Shown here: positions 1 to 6,350 of the stretch, piece after piece | Layout: every line of letters begins with the position of its first letter | Numbering within the stretch: the stretch's first letter is position 1 | From: Gemmatimonadota bacterium | GTDB taxonomy: Bacteria > Gemmatimonadota > Gemmatimonadetes > Longimicrobiales > Gaopeijiaceae | Reading direction: 5' to 3' | Assembly: GCA_002731735.1 (NCBI GenBank) | Contig: PCCM01000019.1 | Coordinates: forward strand, 2,928 to 11,997 | DNA: 9,070 bases | Program-made: the position numbers and the translations under genes | The notes under the pieces: model-generated | Seen by the model: only the letters and a program-made list of their open reading frames with translations | Databases searched by the model: none | What the model was told of the DNA's origin: nothing

Positions 1-91
1 CTTCACCCAGGATAGTGTCGGTAACGCCGGGCCGATAGGAGGGCAAACAAGAACGCCCCCGGCATTTTCTGCCCGAAAGGGGAAAAAGTGG

Positions 92-838
92 CTAGTCGCT
101 CGCCCGGAGCGCTCGCGCAATCCACACGGTCCTGAAGATGGCCGTGCCCACAGTGCCCACCGCCACGAGTCCGAGCACGGGCACAAGCAACGTTCCCACC
201 GGATCGGCTCCCCACAGTCGGGAGACCGTCGGATCTAGGAGTCCGCCGAGCCCCAAGAGGAGCAAACGTTCAGCTCGTTGCATGACCCCGAGCTTGCAAA
301 CCACCCCCTGACTCTCCCCCCGGGCGCGCGCGTAGCTGACCAGGAGCGACCCGCCCATCGCGATGACAACCATAGCCAGCGTGAACGAGGAAGACCGAAA
401 CAGGACGGCCAGCCCGACGAAAGCCCCGATTTCGGCAAAACGGTCGAGCGTGGAGTCGAGAAACACGCCACGGGCGTCGGCAAGCCCACCCGCCCGCGCG
501 ATCCGGCCGTCCAGGACGTCCGCCATGCCACCCAGAAGCACTCCCCATCCGCCCAGCGTCACATTACCCGATGCGAACGCAACGCCAGCACCGATACCGA
601 ACGCCACACCCAGCAGGTTGTAGAAAGTCGGCCCAAGCCCGACGGCAAGGGATGCGCGGACCACGGGGCTGACAGTCCAGTAGAACCAGCTCCTCACGAA
701 GGAGCCCAACACGAACGTACCCTGGGCACCCGACGTGAGCGCATCCGGACGCTTGCTGGCGCCTGTCAGTACATAGACCGGCATCGACAGCACTGCCGTC
801 GCCAATACACCAAGGAGGACCTGCAGGTCAGTGGTCAC
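92..838 (-). CDS. CDP-alcohol phosphatidyltransferase, possibly phosphatidylinositol-phosphate synthase-like
   Basis: A 248-residue integral membrane enzyme that would transfer a phosphatidyl group from CDP-diacylglycerol to a polar alcohol, releasing CMP. The complete family signature is visible: D107, D110-G111, A114-R115, G124, D128 and D132, with the canonical DG-x2-AR-x8-G-x3-D-x3-D spacing, so the metal and CDP site looks intact. Hydrophobic segments lie on both sides (about residues 5-25, 72-106, 134-170 and 192-240). Downstream, a SYARARGE segment (168-175) followed by QRAER (187-191) resembles actinobacterial phosphatidylinositol-phosphate synthases, which carry SYxKARAE and ERxER there. 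An inositol-phosphate acceptor is therefore plausible but unproven; phosphatidylglycerophosphate synthase is the main alternative. The start is GTG at 836-838, overlapping the upstream stop (GTGA), so it is probably translationally coupled. It is the last gene of the three-gene operon. Family confidence is high, substrate confidence low. Confidence 0.93.
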   Translation of the reverse strand: MTTDLQVLLGVLATAVLSMPVYVLTGASKRPDALTSGAQGTFVLGSFVRSWFYWTVSPVVRASLAVGLGPTFYNLLGVAFGIGAGVAFASGNVTLGGWGVLLGGMADVLDGRIARAGGLADARGVFLDSTLDRFAEIGAFVGLAVLFRSSSFTLAMVVIAMGGSLLVSYARARGESQGVVCKLGVMQRAERLLLLGLGGLLDPTVSRLWGADPVGTLLVPVLGLVAVGTVGTAIFRTVWIARALRASD

Positions 839-1815
839 GTATCCCCCCCAGACCCGGGAGGAAGCGCACGCCCTGATGCGGCCTCTTCGGCAGGCCGGTT
901 ACGAAGCACACGAAACAGGCGAGGCCATGCGAAAATGAGGGGCAGGCGCCTCTCCAGAGCGGTCAACTCGACCCTCATCCCCGTTCGGCGCTCCACCTTG
1001 CGTAACGTGTACGAAAGCCAGTTCTCGAAGGTCAGCACGTGCTTGAGCCACCGAGCCGTCACCCTGATTTTGCTGAAGGTGAAGTACATGAACCTCCTCG
1101 TCCGAGCCAACCACCCCGGCCTGTGGGCGGAGCGGCACCCGTCTCCTTCGCGCACGACCAGCCTCTCGCTCGACGCATCCGCGAGCAGCTTCTCGTATGT
1201 CTCCACGAGGTAGGCACGTTGGGCCTCGAAGACCGAACTGGCCCGCGCACCCGACTCAGGGCGGATCTCACTGCGATAACATATGGCGATCATCTCACGG
1301 GCCAGCGTTTCGGCGGTGAAGGGAGTGGCCACATACGGCACCGCCCAATCGAGAACCGTCCTTCGCGCCGCCGCCAAACAGTTCTCGAGCCACTGCTCAG
1401 TGGTCGCATCCTTTACATACAGGACCCCAAGGTCCTGAATCATACGGGAGATCATGAAGTGGTCTCGCGACCGCGCCGAAAGCTCGCGCTCAAAATCGCG
1501 CGCGTTGATGATCAGGCACTTGGCGATCGGCCCGTCCTCACCCTCCGGTGAATAGGCGATCACGTTCGGGGGCAACCACCATGCGAGCAACGCCATGAGC
1601 CTAGGCGGCCGGTGGGTGAAGCCACGCCCGCGCAGCGCCTGATACGTCCCGACGTATTCCTCGACGACGACCACCAGATCGTATGCGCTATATCGGTCCG
1701 GAGCGCCCCCGAACAGGTGGGACCCGTAGAGCAGCACCGCTCGGAGTTGTGAGCCAGCCACCTCCGCGAGCGACCGGGCTAATCGTTGTGCAGGCCGCCC
1801 ACCGACTCGACTCAT
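835..1815 (-). CDS. Tam41/Mmp37-like phosphatidate cytidylyltransferase (CDP-diacylglycerol synthase)
   Basis: A 326-residue protein that would make CDP-diacylglycerol from phosphatidate and CTP. It has no strong transmembrane helices, unlike the multi-spanning CdsA. Its landmarks follow mitochondrial Tam41 in order: a YGS motif (30-32), an Asp-hydrophobic strand ending in acids (YDLVVVVEEY, D46 and E52-E53), a conserved His in a downstream helix (H69), NVIAYS (84-89) where Tam41 has GVYYNS, IAKCLII with K99 matching the IKYGVIS lysine, and MISRMIQDLGVLYVKD (121-136) matching YIAGRLQKPVKI. A C-terminal helical part has Y180 and R185 in the place of the Tam41 SYxGDxR motif, then an ETYEKLL stretch. 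Residues about 240-305 are an extra basic, aromatic-rich tail. ATG at 1813-1815 overlaps the acyltransferase stop, and its own stop overlaps the next start. This alignment is from memory. A generic nucleotidyltransferase of other function is the alternative, but the lipid-gene context argues against it. Confidence 0.78.
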   Translation of the reverse strand: MSRVGGRPAQRLARSLAEVAGSQLRAVLLYGSHLFGGAPDRYSAYDLVVVVEEYVGTYQALRGRGFTHRPPRLMALLAWWLPPNVIAYSPEGEDGPIAKCLIINARDFERELSARSRDHFMISRMIQDLGVLYVKDATTEQWLENCLAAARRTVLDWAVPYVATPFTAETLAREMIAICYRSEIRPESGARASSVFEAQRAYLVETYEKLLADASSERLVVREGDGCRSAHRPGWLARTRRFMYFTFSKIRVTARWLKHVLTFENWLSYTLRKVERRTGMRVELTALERRLPLIFAWPRLFRVLRNRPAEEAASGRALPPGSGGDT

Positions 1816-2675
1816 TCCGGTCGCTCGGTCACGGCCTCGGCTTTGGACGCCTCAGCTTTGGACGTTTCCACCCCGTGTGTCTCCGGGGTCCGGTTGGAGA
1901 CCGTGGCCGGGCTCCGTAGCTCCGTGAGGTCCTTCCGCATCCGGCCCTCCACCTCCTCAAGCCAGGAGCGAAACTCCTTGGGGTCAGTAGGTGTGTCGAA
2001 AGGTCCGGAAACATTCACACGGCAATCGACCATCTGGACTCCATTGAGCATGTCCTTGAGCCGACCACACGGCAAAGTCCCATCCGCGGTCGCCAGATAC
2101 ACCTTCCACTGCCGATGCCGCAGAAGGGTATCCACCGCACCTCGCCGGAAGGGTAGCAATTCTCCATCGCGGGAGCGCGTTCCCTCCGGATACACAACGA
2201 TCGGAACCCGGGGGTCTCGGGCCGCCTCCCGGAGCACCTTGACCTGCTCCCTCATCCCACCTGTGGGATCCACGAGCGGAAAGTCATACAGCTTGATCAG
2301 CCGCGAGATGGCAGGTACACCGCGGGCGTACCGTTTACGCGTAACGATACGTAAATACCCCCCTTCAACACATTGCACTACGATGGGAATGTCCAGAAGC
2401 GACTGGTGATTCATCAGCACGAGCACGCCCGGAGCGAAAGGGATCGTCGGCAACGGCCCGAACTTACCTCCTCCAACCGAACGGACCCCGCCGATTATCG
2501 CGGACGCAAGTCCCCGCAACCAGACCGCAAGCACGCGGTCCTTCCGGGCCGGGCCCGCCCACGCCAACGGCACGATGATCAGCCTCTGAACCACCTCGGC
2601 AAGTACTAAAAACCCGCCGATGGTGGCGACGGTCAAAAACCCTCTTAGTTTCATAAGTTCGAACGCTAACGGCAT
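1812..2675 (-). CDS. 1-acyl-sn-glycerol-3-phosphate acyltransferase (PlsC family)
   Basis: A 287-residue enzyme (from the chosen start) that would acylate lysophosphatidate at sn-2 to give phosphatidate at the inner membrane face. It shows the PlsC/LPLAT acyltransferase signature: NHQSLLD (89-95, the NHx4D catalytic block), a LVDPTGG segment (about 134-140), YPEGTRS (162-168, glycerophosphate binding) and FRRGA just after. A hydrophobic segment lies near the N terminus (about 10-30). The C terminus is a low-complexity charged tail with a duplicated KAEAS unit. The frame stays open upstream to 2849, but that would overlap the divergent gene starting at 2736. I therefore chose ATG 2673-2675; ATG 2652-2654 is equally possible. 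Neither has a clear Shine-Dalgarno site. It is the first gene of the lipid operon, overlapping the next by 4 nt (ATGA). Confidence 0.92.
   Translation of the reverse strand: MPLAFELMKLRGFLTVATIGGFLVLAEVVQRLIIVPLAWAGPARKDRVLAVWLRGLASAIIGGVRSVGGGKFGPLPTIPFAPGVLVLMNHQSLLDIPIVVQCVEGGYLRIVTRKRYARGVPAISRLIKLYDFPLVDPTGGMREQVKVLREAARDPRVPIVVYPEGTRSRDGELLPFRRGAVDTLLRHRQWKVYLATADGTLPCGRLKDMLNGVQMVDCRVNVSGPFDTPTDPKEFRSWLEEVEGRMRKDLTELRSPATVSNRTPETHGVETSKAEASKAEAVTERPE
1834..1863. repeat. 15-bp tandem duplication in acyltransferase 3' end
   Basis: Two adjacent 15-bp units (1834-1848 and 1849-1863) differ at a single base and lie in frame. They encode the repeated SKAEA pentapeptide in the disordered C-terminal tail of the acyltransferase. 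A slippage or expansion event is the simplest explanation. Confidence 0.85.
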
Positions 2676-2732
2676 GTGGAGGGGCACTTCAAGCGCCACG
2701 ACGCAGTCCACGGAAACGAGGAGTAATTTCGG

Positions 2733-2761
2733 GTTATGGAGTTGACGGAATACGGCTTCAA
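2733..2761 (-). promoter_or_regulatory. Candidate sigma70 promoter for the phospholipid operon
   Basis: Read on the minus strand, TTGAAG (2756-2761) and CATAAC (2733-2738) are separated by exactly 17 nt and each matches the consensus at four of six positions. Transcription would begin near 2726, about 50 nt before the chosen acyltransferase start, which supports rejecting the longer open frame. The -10 box would overlap the start codon of the divergent gene, so the two genes might interfere with each other. The match is moderate and could be chance. Confidence 0.3.
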
Positions 2762-3398
2762 GAACGCGGTGGGTGCTTTCTTCGAAATGCCCACGAGTGA
2801 CGCGCGAAGAATCCTCCCAACCCATCTCCAGCCGTTGGAGGTCCAACACGAGCGGAGTATCCTCGCCATTACTGCGTTCCAGTTCACCGAAAGTATGGTG
2901 GGAGAGTACGATGAAGTGGTCATGTCAGTCATCGTGCCCCCGGTTATGGAGGCAGGCAGGCCGCTTCCGCAGGCAGCCTTCTATCCCTTCATGGTCGGCG
3001 TGACGACGGATGCATCACGTCAGCATGCCATCGAACGCTGGCACCTGCCACACTACATGAAGAACCTGCACATGGATTTCACGGAGACCGAAGACGAACT
3101 CTCGCTGAGCATCTCCGACGACGGCCAGCCGGTCCTCGACCTGAGTGTGACAAACTTCCCTGGAGCCCCCGAGACCGTCCTCTTCAACGCCTTCACCGTC
3201 AACGACGAAGACCGCTTCAAGGTCAATATCTTTATGGATGGCCAGCACACCGAGCACGAAGAAGAAGCCGGCTCGCTTACGCTACATCCTCACGAGATGA
3301 CCCAGGAATTGACGCTCGACGACATCTCATCCGTTCCGTTTCGGGAACAGTGGTTCCACGGCGGGCTACAGACATTCGAGGAGCTGGAAAAAATCTGA
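2736..3398 (+). CDS. Acetoacetate decarboxylase-superfamily-like protein
   Basis: A 220-residue soluble protein with no signal peptide or membrane segment. The N-terminal half has the pattern of acetoacetate decarboxylase-like proteins: ARRILPTHLQPL (23-34), a beta segment (41-50), then GEYDEVVMSVIVPP (56-69). In true decarboxylases a GYPKK-type motif supplies the Schiff-base lysine. The closest stretch here is ERWHLPHYMK (100-109), where the Lys-Lys pair is replaced by His-Tyr and a lysine appears two residues later (K109). It may therefore be a non-decarboxylating relative. Assignment rests on pattern and size only; a different beta-barrel protein is possible. A GAGGAG at 2718-2723 sits 12 nt before ATG, a rather long spacing. 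It stands alone between a divergent operon and a convergent gene. Base composition matches its neighbours. Confidence 0.6.
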   Translation: MELTEYGFKNAVGAFFEMPTSDARRILPTHLQPLEVQHERSILAITAFQFTESMVGEYDEVVMSVIVPPVMEAGRPLPQAAFYPFMVGVTTDASRQHAIERWHLPHYMKNLHMDFTETEDELSLSISDDGQPVLDLSVTNFPGAPETVLFNAFTVNDEDRFKVNIFMDGQHTEHEEEAGSLTLHPHEMTQELTLDDISSVPFREQWFHGGLQTFEELEKI

Positions 3399-3408
3399 GC
3401 GCTGGCGG

Positions 3409-5031
3409 TTAGAAACGCGAGGAGCGAATCCAGACGTCTGACCGTGCCCACGAGGTTTCGAAAATCTTCGCGATCTCCTCGGCCTCTCCGACCTTCCCCT
3501 GTGCCCGCAGCGCCTGCTCGAGCCCGAACAGAGACCACCCATTGAAGGGATGGTCGTCGACCCCTGCGCGGTAAACGGCTTCGGCTTCCGCCGGGCGGTC
3601 GGCCTCCAGGAGAATCGCCCCCAGCCAGTCCCGGACTGAGAAGTTCAGCGGTTCGGGCTCATCGTAGCGGAGTCCGTCTTCAATCGCGACGGCCCGTTCG
3701 AAAGCGGCGATGGCCTGATCGGTACGCCCTTCCTCGCGTGCAATCTCTCCATCGAGGATGCCCCACACGATTCCAAGAAGATCGGAGGCGCTGTGTCCCC
3801 GGAACTGCGCGCCCTCCCGAGCCGATCCCCGCCCCTCGTCGATCTCCTCGAGGAATCCGCGGGCCACGTCCACATACCCAGCTCGAAGATGGGCGTAGCC
3901 CTGCCCAAAGTCCCAAAACCCCTTGAAGATCGGATTTTGGGTCCCGTCGCTCTCCATGGCGAGGATGTCGTCAAAACGCCCGAATCGCACCCTCGTGAGC
4001 ACCTCGTAATACTGGGCTCCGCCCGTGGCATTGGTGTAGTCGGCTCCGGCCTGAATGGCGACCGCACCCTGTCCATCGTTCGATGCGGCGAAGAGGAGCA
4101 TGTGCAGGTTGTGTGACGTGTAGATGGCAAAGCCCTCACCGTAAGCGGCCGCCTGGTCGGAGTGCCACGCGCGTTGGTTCGCACGCACCCCGTCACCCCA
4201 GCGACCAACTTGATTATACGTGTGGGAAGGCATGTGGTTGATGTGGCTCGCGCCGGGAATGGCTTCGCCCAGCAAGTCGGCACAGGCCTCGGCCTTGTTC
4301 GGTTGGGTAGTGGACTCCGTGGCGTGGATGTACAGGTGGCAAGAACCCGGATGTCGGATGTCCTTGGCCAGTACCTCTTCGAGGATTCCATGGATGCGTT
4401 GAATTTCGGGTCGCTCAATATCCCAATTCCCCCGCCGGGGCTCCAACAACATCAGACTCTCTGCGTAGAAAAATCCCACGTCCAGGTCGGCGGGGTGGGC
4501 CTCGTAGACCCGGCCCATCGCCTCCGCGTAGGCCGTATCGATCGCCAACTGCGGAGCTCGATCCGTGCGTCCCACGTACCGGACGGCCATCGCGTCGATC
4601 AGCTCCCGCTCCACCCGGTTCGCATGATCAGGAGCCAGCTCCAGCGCCTTCTCGATCGCTGCTTGGGCTCGTGGAAGGGCGCCCCGCCCCATTGGACCGT
4701 TCATGTAGGGGCCCCAAGCCCAGGCCTCACCGAAGTAGCACATCGCACAGTTGGGGTCGCGAAGCTGTGCCTCCCGGAAAGAGCGCGCGGCATCCATCAG
4801 GGTGAAGGAGTACACGAGCTGAATGCCCTGGTCGAAAAACGCCTGCGCCTCCGTGGAGTCCGTCGTGATCGTGCGGGAGAATGGGCCCAGCCCAATCGTG
4901 TAGTAGGGCATGGGCTCGTTGAAGCTCGCCGGCATCTCCGGAGAGGTGTTCTCCTGGCTGGCCGCACCAAGAGCCAGCGAGGCTAAAAGGAGGGCTGCAA
5001 ATAAGGGCGAACCCACGATTCTCCGGTCCAT
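3409..5031 (-). CDS. Secreted tetratricopeptide-repeat protein with conserved histidine motifs
   Basis: A 540-residue protein of unknown function. The N terminus (DRR, then a hydrophobic stretch at about 8-22, then AAS near 23-25) looks like a signal peptide, suggesting export. TPR-like helix pairs recur: residues about 60-98 with DPNCAMC at 92-98, about 117-136 with a clear TPR-style ALELAP, and again around 430-450 and 475-525 near the C terminus. Between them lie HPGSCHLYIHATE (227-239) and HINHMPSHTY (263-272), typical of a family of exported TPR proteins whose role is not known to me. The clustered His residues could bind metal, but that is speculation. ATG at 5029-5031 is preferred over ATG at 5035-5037 because GAGGAG lies 8 nt before it and only 2 nt before the upstream one. 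It is downstream of the CDF gene by 101 nt on the same strand and converges with the plus-strand gene, 10 nt stop to stop. Confidence 0.85.
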   Translation of the reverse strand: MDRRIVGSPLFAALLLASLALGAASQENTSPEMPASFNEPMPYYTIGLGPFSRTITTDSTEAQAFFDQGIQLVYSFTLMDAARSFREAQLRDPNCAMCYFGEAWAWGPYMNGPMGRGALPRAQAAIEKALELAPDHANRVERELIDAMAVRYVGRTDRAPQLAIDTAYAEAMGRVYEAHPADLDVGFFYAESLMLLEPRRGNWDIERPEIQRIHGILEEVLAKDIRHPGSCHLYIHATESTTQPNKAEACADLLGEAIPGASHINHMPSHTYNQVGRWGDGVRANQRAWHSDQAAAYGEGFAIYTSHNLHMLLFAASNDGQGAVAIQAGADYTNATGGAQYYEVLTRVRFGRFDDILAMESDGTQNPIFKGFWDFGQGYAHLRAGYVDVARGFLEEIDEGRGSAREGAQFRGHSASDLLGIVWGILDGEIAREEGRTDQAIAAFERAVAIEDGLRYDEPEPLNFSVRDWLGAILLEADRPAEAEAVYRAGVDDHPFNGWSLFGLEQALRAQGKVGEAEEIAKIFETSWARSDVWIRSSRF

Positions 5032-5039
5032 TACCATTT

Positions 5040-5045
5040 CTCCTC
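5040..5045 (-). promoter_or_regulatory. Shine-Dalgarno site deciding the TPR gene start
   Basis: GAGGAG on the minus strand is 8 nt from the ATG at 5029-5031 but only 2 nt from the in-frame ATG at 5035-5037. The spacing favours the internal start and gives a signal peptide beginning MDRR. Confidence 0.65.
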
Positions 5046-5114
5046 AGGGAAGCCACGAGAAAAGCGCAGCATCAACATGGTGTCTTGGTCCTAGATTCGT
5101 CCAGAAGTAGCCGA

Positions 5115-5162
5115 GTCCGACTGCGGGTGAGGCTACGGGTCCGGCTGCGGATCCGGACGGGG
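5115..5162. repeat. Degenerate 12-bp repeat across the CDF stop codon
   Basis: Four adjacent imperfect 12-bp units (5115-5126, 5127-5138, 5139-5150, 5151-5162) share a GTCCGGCTGCGG-like core. Two lie inside the 3' end of the cation transporter gene, encoding a Pro-Asp-Pro-Gln run, and two lie at or after its stop. Confidence 0.6.
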
Positions 5163-6062
5163 CTCTATGTGTACGAGGGCATCGAGGATTCGCAGGTCCG
5201 AGTGAAGGAGCCCGTCCTTGACCAGATGCGCGATATGGTGCCCCTCCCGCACCGAGATTTCACCTTCCACTTCGACATGAATGTCGACCCATAGCGCCAG
5301 ACCGCTCTGCCGGACCCGAAGTAAATCCACGCCATCGACGCCAGGCACAGATTCGGCGATCTCCCGGATACGGTCCCTAATTTCATTCGGGGCGGTCACA
5401 TCAAGCACCTCGCGGAGCGAAGCACGGAACAGTCGAACACCGTTGTACGTGATCACAGCGCAAGCAACCAGCGCCGCCCAATCGTCGGCACTCTCGAAGC
5501 CCTCGCCGGCCGTCAGCGCCACACTGATGCCGATGAACGCGGCGAGCGAGGTCAACGCGTCGGACCGGTGATGCCAGGCATCCGTGTTCAGAGACTGGCT
5601 GCCAATCTCCCGCCCGTGGGTCGACAACACCCGAAACATCACTTCCTTGGCGATCAGCACACCAATCAAGACCACCAGCGTGAAACTCTCCGGGACCTCC
5701 TGCGGGCTCATGATCTCCTGAGTGGCACCGATGGCGATGCCGACGGCAGCCAAGAGAAGAACCGTCGAGACCACGAGCGAGGCGAGAGGCTCAGCCTTCC
5801 CCAGCCCGTACGGATATCGGTCCGACTGGGGCAGCGCGCTGACCCGGAGTCCACCCCAGACCAGAAGGCCGCTGAAGATGTCGAGCACCGACTCCACGCC
5901 GTCCGCGACGAGGGCAAAGGAATTTCCGATCACCCCGGCCGCGATCTTCGTGGTCGCAAGAACCGCGCTCACCACGACGCCGATCGCCGCCACACGTGTG
6001 CCTCGCCGAACCGCTTCGTTGAGCTGTTTAGGCGTGCTGGAACCCCCACTTCCGTGATTCAT
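5133..6062 (-). CDS. Cation diffusion facilitator (CDF) family metal efflux transporter
   Basis: A 309-residue inner-membrane antiporter expected to export a divalent cation (such as zinc, manganese, iron or cobalt) in exchange for protons. The TM2 motif reads ADGVESVLD (53-61) and TM5 reads HHRSD (164-168); the latter is the canonical HxxxD metal site. In TM2 the partner of D61 is E57, where zinc transporters usually have His or Asp, so the metal cannot be predicted. RYPYGLGKAEPL (82-93) is the usual cytoplasmic loop. Six hydrophobic segments span about 24-210, followed by a C-terminal cytoplasmic domain (about 222-300, with SVPGVDGVDLLRVR at 238-251). The protein ends in a Pro-Asp-Pro-Gln run. 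The frame is open far upstream, but ATG at 6060-6062 gives the normal family length; no good ribosome site is seen. It is divergent from the ABC operon. Confidence 0.94.
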   Translation of the reverse strand: MNHGSGGSSTPKQLNEAVRRGTRVAAIGVVVSAVLATTKIAAGVIGNSFALVADGVESVLDIFSGLLVWGGLRVSALPQSDRYPYGLGKAEPLASLVVSTVLLLAAVGIAIGATQEIMSPQEVPESFTLVVLIGVLIAKEVMFRVLSTHGREIGSQSLNTDAWHHRSDALTSLAAFIGISVALTAGEGFESADDWAALVACAVITYNGVRLFRASLREVLDVTAPNEIRDRIREIAESVPGVDGVDLLRVRQSGLALWVDIHVEVEGEISVREGHHIAHLVKDGLLHSDLRILDALVHIEPRPDPQPDP

Positions 6063-6070
6063 ACGTGGAA

Positions 6071-6081
6071 GGTGTAACACC
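6071..6081. promoter_or_regulatory. Small palindrome upstream of the CDF gene
   Basis: A perfect inverted repeat, GGTGT-A-ACACC, begins 9 nt upstream of the transporter start codon. It could be an operator half-site pair or a structured ribosome-binding region that influences CDF translation. It is short enough to be chance. Confidence 0.25.
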
Positions 6082-6192
6082 GACGAAACGGTGCCAACCG
6101 GCGGAGACGCCCGCCCAACCCGGGCCGGATGGGAACCGGCTCCCGACCACGGTCGAGTGGATGGCAGCGCCCGACCGACGTCTCGGGCGGTA

Positions 6193-6221
6193 TGGACAAC
6201 CCCGATAGCCCTTTCTAGAAT
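6193..6221 (+). promoter_or_regulatory. Sigma70-like promoter for the ABC transporter operon
   Basis: TGGACA at 6193-6198 and TAGAAT at 6216-6221 each match the consensus at five of six positions, with an exact 17-nt spacer. Transcription would start about 6228, leaving a leader of roughly 120 nt before the ATPase start. This is the best promoter match I found in the window. Confidence 0.55.
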
Positions 6222-6227
6222 CCTCCC

Positions 6228-6264
6228 GCCTCGACCGAACGACGGGTCAGAAAGCGTTCGAGGC
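6228..6264 (+). promoter_or_regulatory. Stem-loop at the predicted 5' end of the ABC operon mRNA
   Basis: The left arm GCCTCG (6228-6233) plus AACG (6238-6241) pairs with CGTTCGAGGC (6255-6264), giving ten base pairs with a 4-nt bulge and a 13-nt loop. It begins almost exactly where the predicted promoter would start transcription. There is no U-tract, so it is not an intrinsic terminator; a 5' stabilising or regulatory structure is possible. Confidence 0.4.
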
Positions 6265-6350
6265 GAAGGAGTGATGGGCGCTGTCGTTATGTTCAGGCGT
6301 CGCCCCGGATTTTTTTGCGCCGAGCGTACTCGCGAAAGAAAAGGGAAGGA

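Noticed and set aside
26..63. GCCGGG/CCCGGC inverted repeat downstream of the lipid operon
   Set aside because: Six base pairs around a 26-nt loop with no following T-run; not convincing as a terminator.
278..1213. Long plus-strand open frame (311 codons) opposite the lipid operon
   Set aside because: It spans two well-supported minus-strand genes, has a low-complexity Arg/Pro/His-rich translation and shows no domain; it is a GC-rich antisense shadow.
6309..6315. T7 run upstream of the ABC ATPase gene
   Set aside because: No stable stem directly precedes it on the plus strand, so it is not called a terminator.
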